64,000 nt of DNA from positions 363,364,779 through 363,428,778 of the forward strand of contig OX336393.1 of the NCBI GenBank assembly GCA_946902985.2, in the 5' to 3' direction. Under the pieces are notes generated by a model that worked only from the letters and a program-made list of their open reading frames with translations, was not told the DNA's origin and made no database searches. The translations under genes and the position numbers were made by a program. The DNA is from Meconema thalassinum. Lineage: Eukaryota > Arthropoda > Insecta > Orthoptera > Tettigoniidae. Positions within the stretch are counted from its first letter, which is position 1. The number at the start of each line of letters is the position of its first letter. Below are positions 32,515-42,800 of the stretch, piece after piece.

Positions 32515-32858
32515 GTATGTAGGGTAGTCAGCCCGGAGATTGGTTGGATCCTCAAAAAGTGCCACCATAGGTTATGTGGGCTGAAATCCACAAAAGATAA
32601 AGGGAGCACTATGATCAGGCGTAATAGGAAAGGTGAGGACTGAGGTAGTTTGCCGTTGCTTTCCTCCTTGAATTGGTACAGCAGTACCAATCTTATGAGT
32701 AGAACTTTTCACAGAATCCACAGGCACTACTCAGCACCACTTAAACCTCAGTAGCTTCCATATAATCACAGCCTTGTTCGAGACTAAGATATTGGTGAAA
32801 AGCCACATTTTACTCTAGCCTATGCCAAGAAACTAATGCATCATGAGATGGTACACAG
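32515..32858 (-). mobile_element. Dispersed repeat L, copy 2
   Basis: The plus strand reads gggtagtcagcccggagatt, then ggatcctcaaaaagtgccac, agtttgccgttgctttcctc, tcagtagcttccatataatc and attttactctagcctatgcc. This is the reverse of copy 1 at 12945-13337. Confidence 0.7.
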
Positions 32859-32898
32859 GCAAAATATTAATATTAATAGTAATAATAATAATGTATAT

Positions 32899-33265
32899 AC
32901 CGACAGTAGTGGCTACGTTGGCTAAAGCGCAGCATTAGGTCATGGGGCCAAGCTCTCTGCTGACTCGGTAGACGCGTGGGTTCGAGCCCCACCGTCGGCC
33001 GTCCTTGAAATGGTTTTCCGTGGTTTCCCATTTTCAACACCAGGCAAATGCTGGGACGGTACCTTCTGACAGGCCACGGCCGCTTCCTTCCACTTCCTTG
33101 CCCAGTTTCATTCACCATCATTCATTTCATCTCTCATTAACTCCTCTCATGAGGTTGGCGTCAGGAAGGGCATCCGGCTTTAAAAACCATCGCCACTAAG
33201 ACTTCCATCGCATCTCATCCCCGACCCCGTTGGAAAAACGGGAATAATAAGGGGTAGACATACAT
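32899..33265 (+). mobile_element. SINE-D, full length
   Basis: The tRNA-like head runs from gacagtagtggctacg, with a B-box in gcgtgggttcgagccccacc. The shared central domain is at about 33009-33060 (tggttttccgtggtttccca, caggcaaatgctgggacgg). The body has ggcgtcaggaagggcatccg and it ends at taataaggggtagacatac. It has an inverted second copy immediately after it. Confidence 0.9.
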
Positions 33266-33285
33266 ACGATAATAATAATGTATAT

Positions 33286-33590
33286 CTACCCCTAATTATT
33301 CCAGTTTACAACGGGGTCATGAATGAGATGCGCTGAAGTCTATGTGGCGGGTAGTTTAACTGCTGGATGCCCCTCCTGACGCCAACCTCATGAGAGGAGT
33401 TAATGAGAGATGAAATAAATGAAGATGAATGAAATAAAGCAAGGAGTTGGAAGGAACCGGCCGAGGCCTGTTAGAAAGAGCCGTCCTAACATTTGTCTGG
33501 AGTTGAAAATGAGAAACCACGGAAAACCATTTCAGCGACAACCGACGGTGTGGTTCAAACCCACATCTACTGAGTCCATTGCTTGCGGCG
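33286..33590 (-). mobile_element. SINE-D, inverted neighbour copy
   Basis: The plus strand starts ctacccctaattattccag and ends in a decayed head near 33590. Together with 32899-33265 it forms an inverted pair, tail to tail, with about 20 bp between. Confidence 0.85.
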
Positions 33591-34340
33591 AATCCTGATG
33601 AAGATGAAATGAATTATGAACGAGAATGACCACTGCCATGACCCCGCCGCTAATGAAACTCGGAAACCTTCGGAGGAGAGAAAAGCGTCCTAGTCATCCG
33701 ATAGAAAGATACGACAAATATTAATGGAGAAAGATTTATATCCTGGTGACTATTTTTGAATTCTAATCAAATAACATACGAAACAGTTATATGTATGTGA
33801 GATTCCATACATACTTTTGAAATTGAGTGCAAATATTGTAAATATTATTGACAGAAATATTTCCACAGCAATTATTCAAATATTCGACAAATTAAAAAAT
33901 TACTCTATGACATTCATTTTAAAAGTTGAAACGTTTCCATTGACAGCGTCCTGTTTTCCTTCCAACACAAAAATAATTGACATTTACACTCGAATATAAG
34001 CCTGTTATTTCCTTGTACATAAATCAGGCTTAAAAAGCGGAATACGCACATTATGGTACATCTATAAATTGCACGCACCCAGTTTCAGAATAGTTCATTA
34101 GAGTAATGAATTAAAATCTGTGTCAGTGGCGCGATTCCCCCATTACTGTAATCTGGCTCGCTAAAATCAATATCGCCATAGTGCCTTAGTTATACATTAT
34201 TAATTACATTGTATATACGCGAGGGGTGTACAAATAAGCTCGTCCGAGGTTACTGGGCTCTGAAATACAAAGAAGAGTATGCCTATTCGCAAGTCACATA
34301 AAAGAGTAGGATAGTATTTATTTTACACATTGCTATACCG
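33591..34340. other. Unassigned stretch
   Basis: No gene or recognisable repeat. Confidence 0.4.
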
Positions 34341-34375
34341 TACCAATACTAACTGTACCCGGCGTGTGTTGCAGT

Positions 34376-35200
34376 GACAATCAAAGGAAGGGAGAGAGGG
34401 ATGAAAAAAGGGTGGGAGGGAGGGAGGAAATGGGGAGGGAGGGAGGGATGCAGGGAGGAATGAAGGAAGGAACGGTGGGAGGGTGGAAGGAAAGAAAGGA
34501 GGGAGGAAGGGAGGATGTAAGGAACGGAGGACAGGGGGAGGGAGGAAGGAAGGAAGAAAGGGTGGCTGGGAGGGAGGAAGGGAGGGAGTCAGGAAGGAAG
34601 GGATTGAGGGAGGGAGGAAGGGAGGGATTGAGGGAGGGAGGGAGGGAGGGAGTATGGGAGGGAGGGATAGAGGGCGGGAGGATGGAAGGCAGTAAGTAAG
34701 AAAGGGAGGAATGAAGGAACGAAGGGAGGAAGGAAAGGAGTGAGGGATGGAGGAAGGAAAGGATTGAGTGAGGAAGGAAAGGGGGGGGGGGAGGCGGAGG
34801 AATGGATTGAGGGAGAAAGGGATGGAAGGGAGGGATAGAGGGCGGGAGGGAGGATGGAAGGCAGTAAGTAAGAAAGGGAGGAAGGAAGGAACGGAGGAAA
34901 GGGAGGAAGGAAAGGGGGGAGGGAGGAAGGAAAGGGGGGAGGGAGGAAGGAAAGGGGGGAGGGAGGAAGGGATTGAGGGAGGGAGGGAGGAAGGGATTGA
35001 GGGAGAGAGGAAGGGATGGATAGAGAGCTGGAGGGGGGATGGAAGGCAGTAAGTAAGAAAGGGAGGAAGGAAGGAACGGAGGAATGGGAGGAAGGAAGGA
35101 AGAAACGGAGGGAGGAAGGAAAGGATTGAGGGAGGAAGGAAAGGGGGGGGGAGGGGGGTGGGGGGGGAGGGAGGAATTAAGGTAGGGAGGAGGGAAGTGT
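34376..35200 (+). repeat. 0.8-kb polypurine tract (GGGA/GGAA)n
   Basis: The plus strand is almost only G and A, made of GGGAGGAAGG-type units with very few pyrimidines. A longer-range repeat is visible: the block gatggaaggcagtaagtaag occurs at about 34681, 34853 and 35039. The 308-codon proline- and serine-rich minus frame is a by-product of the repeat. Long homopurine DNA can form triplex structures and is prone to slippage. Confidence 0.9.
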
Positions 35201-35214
35201 TTGTTGTAAAATTG

Positions 35215-35524
35215 TTGTGTTGATTACTGAAGTTCGTTTGGATACACAATATTTCTATTTTTTCCGTCTGGTGCGTACATAAATGCGATCGAGCGTTGTC
35301 ATGAAGGAAGATGACACCCTCGGTGAGAAGTCCTGGCCGTGGTTACATGTTTCGCCCACAGAAATCGAATAACTGAGCGGATCTCTTCGCGAGACTAATT
35401 TTCAAACGAGTCGTCATTAGTTGATTACCTACAACTAGCGCTGTAGGTGGTGGGTGTCGGAAGCTTCGCACAGATGCCAAGCGTATGTATTCGAATTACC
35501 CTACACTACTAATTTGTCTACAAC
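35215..35524. other. Unassigned stretch
   Basis: Nothing recognisable. Confidence 0.4.
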
Positions 35525-35735
35525 AGACGAAACTCCATGAATTCGATTCCAGGCTTTGGAAAGGAAGTTAATTCTAGTGGGCTGTAACGGGGTATACACA
35601 GCCTCGTAGGGCAAGACTGAGAGCATGTGGGTTTGATTCCCACCACAACCATTCTGAAAATGGTGTTTCGTGGTTTCACCACTTCTACTCCAGGTTAATG
35701 CTGCGATGGTTCCTAAAGTAAGGTCATGGCCGCCT
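35525..35735 (+). mobile_element. SINE-J fragment
   Basis: tgaattcgattccaggcttt, ggaagttaattctag and cagcctcgtagggcaagact are followed by the shared central domain at about 35658-35710 (tggtgtttcgtggtttcacc, caggttaatgctgcgatgg). The head is truncated. Confidence 0.6.
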
Positions 35736-35859
35736 TTCAGCCAAATCCTAACCTCAGTTACTATTACACACACTACTGTAGTACAGTCATCACAATGTCA
35801 CATGTTATCCCACAGATTACAGGGGGTTTAAGCGACCACGATACCCAGGGCCCTATTTT

Positions 35860-36100
35860 AAGTAACAACGACGACGACGGCAACAACATTAACAGCGACG
35901 TCAACAACAGTGGTGACAATAATGGCGACAATAATTTCTACAACAATTTCTACAACAATGACCACAACAATGACTAAAATAATGATGGCAACAATGACGA
36001 CAGCAACAATAGTGACGACAACAATTGCGACAAAAATTACTACAACAACGATGACGACGACGGTAACGACAACAATGACAAAGACGACGCCGAAGACTAA
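35860..36100 (+). repeat. Imperfect AAC/GAC/AAT trinucleotide repeat
   Basis: About 240 bp of interrupted AAC, GAC, GAT and AAT triplets. Reading frames on both strands here are simple-repeat artefacts (Asn/Asp-rich, Thr-rich or Cys/His/Arg-rich). Confidence 0.85.
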
Positions 36101-36261
36101 AATGAGACAACGACATCAAGAACATGGACGGCGTTTAGATGTGCACATTTCTATTAAATTTACGAACAAGAACGTAGAACTTATTATAACTCTTTATTTC
36201 TAACTCTTTGTTTCTCTTTTCTTTTCAGGTAATACCAGTTGCGAAATATCCTCTTATAATA

Positions 36262-36470
36262 ATGTGAGCTTGCATCGCAGACATCGCTACATTCGTAAGT
36301 AAATGCCACAAATTTACTTCGTAAATTCCATAGAGTGCCACGTTTAAGACAAAGGCTTTCAAGAATGACTTTCTAATAGGCCTATCTAAATCGATACTTG
36401 ATATTAACTGATTTATTTTCGGTGGAAATGCTTTCCTTGCCTGAGCCAACCTATTTTTAGACTATTTCCA
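36262..36470 (-). pseudogene. Non-LTR reverse transcriptase fragment
   Basis: On the minus strand it encodes SFLKAFVLNVALYGIYEV, comparable with the family at 49590-49545 (KSFVWSVALYGSE type). Flanking blocks gccacgtttaagacaaagg and aatgctttccttgcctgagc match 49558-49675. It ends where the element-H copy begins. Confidence 0.65.
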
Positions 36471-36710
36471 TTTATAAACAAGATGTCCAGTAAAGAACAT
36501 ATAGCCTACTTTCTCCTAAATGTATGAGTATAGTTATAACTCGTTATTATCAAAGAGTATAATAGAACTATTCTTTGTTGAAGACCTTAGAAACGATTTA
36601 CCTCTACCAAACGCCACAACCTAGATAAAAACTGCTACCATCATTGAAGAAAGAAAGGAAGATAAGAAGTATATCAAGAATGTTATGTATCTGGAGACAT
36701 AATCGACCGG

Positions 36711-36926
36711 ACTGGCTGCGTGGCTCAGCGGTAACGTTCTCGCTTGCTGGGCCCTAGGTTGCAGGTTCGTATCCTGGCGCAGTCAGCTGGCATTTGAGGG
36801 TGCACAAATGCGAGGGAGCCGTGTCAGTACATTTACTGGCACGTTAAAGATCCCCTTCGGGCCAAAATTCCGGCACCCCGGTGTCTCTAAAAGCAGCAGT
36901 AGTTAAAAGGGATGTAAAACCAATAA

Positions 36927-36979
<53 letters not shown>
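36711..36979 (+). mobile_element. SINE-C with long ATT tail
   Basis: actggctgcgtggctcagcg, the B-box gcaggttcgtatcctgg, the full body, then (ATT)n at about 36928-36979. It lies inside element H at the same place as the copy at 44850, so it was inserted before the two H copies separated. The ATT run is 20-30 bases longer here. Confidence 0.92.
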
Positions 36980-36980
<1 letters not shown>

Positions 36981-37662
36981 ATATACGACCTGCCGTGGGC
37001 AACATCCAACTTTGAGTTGAGGCATGTCTTTACACGTCTGGTTGTGCATGGCTTTCACAACCCTAATTGAATTAACAAATCTTTCCATGACCCTACAGAG
37101 ACGTGTGTATACAAACTATGTGGATATTTTCGATTGCTATTTGCCTGAAATACAAGTAGTAATTAATAACCTGAACTAACACCAACGGCTTGAATTCAGT
37201 TACTATGTGAAATCATTTTGTTCTTTACTTCAAATAACATTTTCAAGTAACGCAAAATAGGCTGTTACAAACCCTTAAAAATAAAAAGTAAAACTGTATC
37301 GTAGTATCATCTTGTCATTCTTCAAATTCGATGCGCATAGAATGCCAATGGTATAGTAATCAATGGAACCCCACGTAGACTAGTCGTTACATCTAGTGGT
37401 GAAATATCGAACAATATAATCCTAACAGAGCGAGTGCATTCTAGCGGCCAGAAGAAGAAACTTTTCAATAAAATCTGGAAGTTAATAAGTAGGTCGGCGT
37501 GCAGTTACCTTTTTGGCAGCTAGATGTCTCGAGTAAATCTGCTGGCGAATTATGTTTTAATTATATATTTTACACCATAATATGCACAATATAACGCTCA
37601 ATTTTAAAACATCTGAGTCATTACAAAACAATAAACATATAACATTTCAAGCAAAAAACCTA

Positions 37663-37740
37663 GCTCTGATCGGGTTTGAACCATAGGCATTTGAGCGATA
37701 GGCTAACGCTCTACCACTGAGCTAATTGTGTCAACGAATA
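37663..37740 (-). repeat. tRNA-like sequence inside element H, copy 1
   Basis: On the minus strand a consensus A-box (TTAGCTCAGTGGTAGAGCG) and B-box (GGTTCAAACCC) are spaced as in a tRNA. The acceptor ends GACACAA and CAGAGCT do not pair, the anticodon stem is poor and only part of the T-stem forms. It is a tRNA pseudogene or SINE head, not a working tRNA. The same sequence is at 45815-45892. Confidence 0.7.
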
Positions 37741-38572
37741 TCGTTCTATATAAAATGACTTACATAGAACTTGTTAGCAAATAATGATTTATACTAAACG
37801 ATTTCATCACTGGAGTATATTATTTTTATATAAAGCATTTCATACAAAGTTTATTTATTTTGTATCAGTACGCTATATTGCATGCAATACTCAAATTAGT
37901 GAAATATAAGTCAGGCACAAGATATCCGCTGCCATCTTGTCTTATTACTGAATCGGCTCAGCTTTTTAAAATCACGTCTGCACTATAGTATTACAAAATA
38001 AACTTTTAATTTCGAACGTGCCTCTTCCTTTAGAACAGTTAAAACGATTCTCGGCTCGATAATCGGAACTGGTGGGTCCCATGATATGGATTATAAAGTT
38101 TGCATAATTCGCACGGCCGCCATCCTGAAATGGTATGGCGGACTACCATGTAGGTTGGTCACAACACGCATCCTATACGAAGGTATGTTGTTACCAAACT
38201 TGGTAGAGATCGGATGATTTGGTTAGTCGTTATTTGATTTTACGTTTTGAACGTTTGAGTGGCCGCCATTCAGTTTTAGTAAAGATGCCGGCGATATAAA
38301 ACATGACACTAAGGTGTCCTTTGCTAGTGCTACCTTTGTACCAAATTTCGTTCAATTCGCATTCACCGTGTTCGAATTGATAGGGGGGGACAGACATTCA
38401 GAGTACACACACTCTCACACACACACACACACACTGACACACACAGAGACTCACACACACACATACACACACACACAGACTCACACACACAGACAGACAC
38501 ACTTTTTTCACCCTGTGTTGATCTCATAAGTCTACTTTCATTTTTTGCAAAAATCGAAAGTAGGCTAAAAAA

Positions 38573-39738
38573 TAGGCTTATGAGATCACCTTTTGTGTGT
38601 GTGTGTCCCGAATAAAATTTACACTGCTGGAGTGATTTCAATGAAACTCGGTAAGGTCATAGTACTGTTTGGCCAACCCCGACCGTACCCTTCAAATTTT
38701 ATTACGTCTTACCAATCCAACATGGCGGCTGTGCGGCATTCTATATCTCCGAAACTATTACTGATATCACGCATGTTGTTCGATTATACTATAAAAATTT
38801 CACCTATGTGAACTTAACCTCTTAACTACAAAATGAACATGGCGGCGAAGCGAAGTTGAAAAATTGTTGAAAAATTTTAGACTTTTCTCGTGATTTAACC
38901 ATTCAAACGCAGTGAAAATTGGTACAGAAAATGTTTATAAACATTGTAATGCACTGGTATCTAATTTAAGTCAATTGTTTACATAACAATTTAAATTTAA
39001 ACAGTTTAAATTTTAAAATTAAGTTTTTATGTCTTGTGTGCTAATCATGTGATCGAAGACAACGTTTCAATAATGAACTTACGCAATAATCCTCATCTAA
39101 TAGTTTATAACTCTATGGCCTACATAATTATATCAAAATCTAACATGGCAATCATCTGAAATATTTAGACGGTACCCTATCTATTAATCTAAGAGAGCAA
39201 TCAAACTGAAATTTTATATGTTGATACAGGCTACAAATATAAGTTCACCTACGGGACTTTCTTTAACCTGGTGAGTACAAAACCAACATGGCAGCGGCGC
39301 GAAAGGTAAATATTTAAATAGGCGTTTCTCGCGATTTAACTATCCGAGCGCAGTGAAACTTGGTAAGGTATATATATATATATATATATGCTTATACAAA
39401 TTTTAATCCACTGGTATCCAATTTATTTCAATTGTTTTCATAGCCACAAGATTGCGGATGTGTGAAATTTTAAAATGTCGTTTTTCTTTCTTGTGTTCCA
39501 ATCTTGAGATTGAAGTTTGAATAATTCACCTACAAAATAATATCTATGTAATAGTACATATCCCTAAGGTGTACATAAGTATAAAAATCCAACATGGCGA
39601 CCATCCGACAAATTTAGATGGGTCTCAATATCTACGAATCTATTACAGCTATTAAACTGAAATTGTGTGTGTTGATAGAGGCAATTAACATAAATAGGAT
39701 ATATGAAAATAGGCTATACAGTACTTCTACAGTTTGAT
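38573..39738 (+). mobile_element. Element H, ATGGCGGC subtype (+)
   Basis: It abuts the end-A hairpin of the preceding copy: taggcttatgagatcacc then ttttgtgtgtgtgtgtcc. Monomer marks ccaacatggcggctgtgcgg (38718), gaacatggcggcgaagcg (38833), taacatggcaatcatctg (39142), ccaacatggcagcggcgcg (39283) and ccaacatggcgaccatccg (39590) recur about every 100-300 bp. It ends near gaaaataggctatacagtac, a decayed end B. A (TA)n run is at 39370-39390. Confidence 0.65.
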
Positions 39739-40096
39739 TGCTGTCATAGATTAATAGATATTGAGAACCGTCTGAATATTTCGGATGGTCGCCATGTTGG
39801 ATTTTAATATAATAATTTAGGCCATAGAACTATAAACTATTAGATGAGGATTATTGCATAGGTTCATTATTGAAACGTCGAATTCGGTCGCATGATTAAC
39901 ACGCAAGAAATAAAAACTTGATTTTAAAATTTAAACTTTTTCAATTTGAATTGTTATGTGAACTATTGACTTATATTAGACGTCAGTACATTACAATGTA
40001 TATAAACATTTTCTGTACCAAGATTCACTACGTTTGGATGGTTAAATCGCGAGAAAAGTCTGTTTAACTTCGCTTGGCCACCGTGTTGTTTATATC
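39739..40096 (-). mobile_element. Element H fragment, inverted against its neighbour
   Basis: The plus strand runs ctgtcatagattaatagata, cggatggtcgccatgttgg and gcgagaaaagtctg, to acttcgcttggccaccgtg. This is the reverse of 38833-39215, so a foldback of about 350-bp arms exists across 38833-40096. Confidence 0.7.
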
Positions 40097-40300
40097 CTCT
40101 TTGCTTCGCCCATCACTAGTTATTTTGCTTCTTCAGTAAGCAAAGGTCTCCTGCTCTATCGGACTTAAAATATACATTCCACGAGGCTCAAATGAACGGT
40201 ATAGCCTGCCCGACATGAATGCTTATTATTCCTCGCTTTCCTTTTTTTACCTTATTCAAACTCTCATTTTCCATATTATAGGAGCATATATACGGGTATT
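40097..40300 (-). pseudogene. Non-LTR fragment, short
   Basis: tatatcctctttgcttcgcc, catcactagttattttgctt and ggtctcctgctctatcgg follow the pattern at 49683-49735 (tatatcccctttacttcgtc, cgtcactggttattttgctt). Only the 5'-most piece of that family fragment is present. Confidence 0.5.
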
Positions 40301-40714
40301 AATAGAAGGGGAGAGTGCGGGAGTGGAATGTGAATGAGTATTGCGCATTCAATGCGTAATGTAAGTTCTGGTCGCTCGATAGTTACAGTACATATTGATA
40401 TGGTGGGTTATACAGTCCACCATTCACTTGTGCCTCTCTCACTCTATATTTTTATTTTTTCCAGATTAACGTCATTGTTGCAAGATATAGTCTTGCTAAT
40501 ATGCCAATGGATAGTCCGTGGTGTGTTGCGAGCGAGATTTCGTTTCGATACAGTCACCGCATTAACCCGCAAGCAACGGGGTATTGGAGGGGAAGCCATG
40601 AACGCTCCACCGTTGGAGTCATAGTCCAGTAAGGGGAAGCAGTACTTTTGACACATACACACTAAAGCGGGCGCAGCTTTGTGCTAATAATATTTTTTTT
40701 TTGTGTGTGTGTTG
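40301..40714. other. Unassigned stretch
   Basis: The frame at 40334-40624 has 96 codons and no recognised motif. No repeat was assigned. Confidence 0.4.
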
Positions 40715-41022
40715 TGGCCTCCTGAGAGGCCGAGTGCAGGTCTTTCTAGTTGACGCCCGTGGGCGACCTGCGCATCGGGATGAGAGATGGAATGGATGAA
40801 GATGAATGAAACAGGGCAAGGATGTGGAACAAAGCGGCCGTGGCCTGTCAGATGGTACCGTCCCGGCATTTGCCTGGTGTTGAAAATGGGAAACCATGGA
40901 AAACCATTTCAAGGACGGTCGACGGAGGGGCTCGAACTCACGCGCCTACCGAGTCAGCAAAGAGCGCTGCCCCGAGACCTAACGCTGCCCTATAGCCAGC
41001 GTAGCCACTGCCGTCGGTATAA
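40715..41022 (-). mobile_element. SINE-D head and core with a different tail
   Basis: On the minus strand the head (ccgacggcagtggctacg, then the B-box region in gcgtgagttcgagcccctcc) and central domain (tggttttccatggtttccca, caggcaaatgccgggacgg) are SINE-D. After tcatccatt the tail switches to a sequence with gatgcgcaggtcgcccacgg, unlike other SINE-D copies here. A subfamily with an exchanged 3' end is likely. Confidence 0.75.
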
Positions 41023-41037
41023 TAATGATAATAATCC

Positions 41038-41340
41038 TTATATTTAAAAAAGTATTCTTGGTCAGTCTTTCTTCGTTCATCCTATGTATGTGTCCATGAA
41101 ATTTTGCCCCTCTTTTCCTGATGTTATTTGTAATCGTCTATGTCTGTTTGTATAGTTCTATTGTCCTTTATCCATATTCTCTCTTTCTGAACTGGCTCGT
41201 ATATCTTCCTCGGTATTTTTCTCTCTTGTTCTTCTAGTCCCTTGATTTTTGTTAGTTCTTCCCTTGATTGCTATCGTTTCTGAGACTTATAACGCTTCTG
41301 ATAAGACTACTATATTTTAATGTCGTAGTTTGGCATTGAT
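41038..41340 (-). pseudogene. Non-LTR C-terminal fragment
   Basis: On the minus strand it encodes RGAKFHGHIHRMNEERLTKN, equivalent to the FYGHLTRMNSGRLSNRI of the larger copy next to it and to GHIFRMDNDRLTKI at 56000-56050. It belongs to the same or a sister family and is broken by stops. Confidence 0.6.
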
Positions 41341-41436
41341 GGTGATACTTTTTTATAGTTATTATTTTTATCATTTTTTGGTTATTATTATTTTATTTTT
41401 TTAATAATCGTTTCGGTCGTCTATGGACCACGTTAT

Positions 41437-42800
41437 TTAAACTGCCTTTTCCCTCTTTCTTCCACATTGGCCCAGTATTCGCGCATTCTTCTTCGGTGAG
41501 CTTCCTTCCGTTCTTCGGTCCACTTCTTGCTGGTTTTCAATATAGGTTTTTTGCTGAAAACTCTGTATCTCCCCAAGTTTCTTCTTCAAAGAGTCACGTT
41601 CCAAGATGTCCTCATGTGATATCCCCAGTTCTTGTAGGTCTTTTTCCACCTCTGTAAACAAGATCCCTTTGGTTTTCTTTCCCACAAAGTAGGCACAGAT
41701 TCGATTGGACAATCTTCCAGAGTTCATTCGTGTTAAATGGCCATAAAAGGAGAGTCTTCTTTTGCGAATGGTGTCCGTTATTTTCTCCACATATAGATAA
41801 AGTTCATCGTTGTGTCGTTTTCTATACTCTCCTTGTTCCTTGACCGGGCACAAGATCTTTCTCAGAACCTTCCTCTCTGTGGTTTCGAGTTGTTCTGCCA
41901 GGCCTTTCTTATTCATCGCCAGGCATTCTGATGCATATAACGCCTCCGGGCGAATAACGGTAACGTAGTGCCTCAGTTTGGCCTTGAAGGACATTGATCG
42001 TGTTTTGTAAATGTCTTTGGTTAAATGGTAAGCCATTTCCATTTTGCTAATCCGTGCCACGAAAGCTTCCTTTTCACGAAAGTTGGGCTCAATCCATTCA
42101 CCCAGGTATTTGAATTTCTCTACCTGTGTTATTTGTCCTCCATTCACCATAAGTTCCCTGGGTTCTGACTTGATGTTCATTATAAACTGCGCTTTCTGGA
42201 TCGAAATCTGAAGACCTGACTTTGCTGCTTGCACCTGTAATTGATTGATTTGTTGTGTGGCCGTGTCAAGAGAATTAGAGAAAATTGCAACATCATCTGC
42301 GAAAGCTAAACAATTGATTGTCAGGTTTTTATTCTTACAACCTAGTCTGACCCCATTCTCTACACCATCCTTACACAATTCTTTACGCCATTCTCGAATA
42401 ACTTTCTCAAGAACACAGTTGAATAACAGTGGCGAGAGCCCATCTCCCTGTCTCACCCCTGTCCGAATTGCGAAGGATTCAGAAATCTCTCCCCTGAATT
42501 TCACTTTGGAAGCTGTATCCAACAGGGATTGGTGAATGATTGCTCTTGTCATATTATCTAAACCAAATTCTCTTAAAACCTGGATCAGGGTACTTCGATC
42601 CTGCGAGTCGAAAGCCTTCTTGAAATCAACAAAGGTCACAACAAATTTCTTACTTCTCAGATTCATGTACGATGGAATTGAATTTAGATTCATGATTTGC
42701 TCAACACAAGAGCGCCCCTTTCGAAATCCACCTTGATATTCGCCCAGTTGTTGATCGAGCTGTGCTTCCGCTCTCGTTTGAAGTGCTTTCGCGAGAATTG
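41437..42800 (-). pseudogene. Non-LTR retrotransposon reverse transcriptase, 5'-truncated
   Basis: This reverse transcriptase would copy element RNA at a nicked target. An open frame runs unbroken from the truncation point near 42800 to a stop at 41437. Upstream of the first Met (42693) it includes LGEYQGGFRKGRSCVEQI. Numbering from that Met: FVDFKKAFDS (catalytic D23), RQGDGLSPLLFN (81-92), LAFADDVAIF (FADD at 131-134), then FKYLGEWI, the thumb region and FYGHLTRMN near the tail. The catalytic residues are present. The endonuclease domain and 5' part are missing, with a (TAA)n run at the break. It resembles RTE-like elements; clade assignment is tentative. Related tails lie at 55335 and 55695. 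Confidence 0.9.

Larger units (their letters stand above)
36476..38572 (-). mobile_element. Element H, 2.1-kb copy 1
   Basis: It starts AAACAAGATGTCCAGTAAAG then tatagcctactttc (end B) and ends GTCTACTTTCATTTTTTGC and CGAAAGTAGGCTAAAA (end A hairpin), preceded by a (CA)n microsatellite (38404-38502). Inside are a SINE-C copy, a tRNA-like sequence and the blocks accaaacttggtagagatcg and ggccgccattcagttttag. It is a near-duplicate of 44616-46728. No protein is encoded. Confidence 0.8.

Noticed and set aside
33596..33625. CTGATGA followed by GAAA as another hammerhead
   Set aside because: There is no stem II between the two core boxes and no stem I pairing. It is a chance co-occurrence in ATGAA-rich DNA.
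34323..35249. 308-codon proline- and serine-rich minus frame, the second longest in the window
   Set aside because: It is the complement of the GGGA/GGAA purine tract. Any simple repeat lacking T-rich stop combinations stays open, and no globular segment, start context or homologue-like motif is visible.
35726..36203. Overlapping plus and minus frames rich in Asn/Asp, Thr and Cys/His
   Set aside because: They are products of the interrupted AAC/GAC triplet repeat. The zinc-finger-like Cys/His look on the minus strand has no regular spacing.
37663..37740. Functional tRNA gene on the minus strand (and 45815-45892)
   Set aside because: The A and B boxes are good, but the acceptor and anticodon stems do not pair and no standard anticodon loop forms.
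38314..38641. Frames with THTHTHT or VCVCVCE runs (and at 46468, 17013)
   Set aside because: They are CA, GT or CTGT microsatellites of element H translated through.
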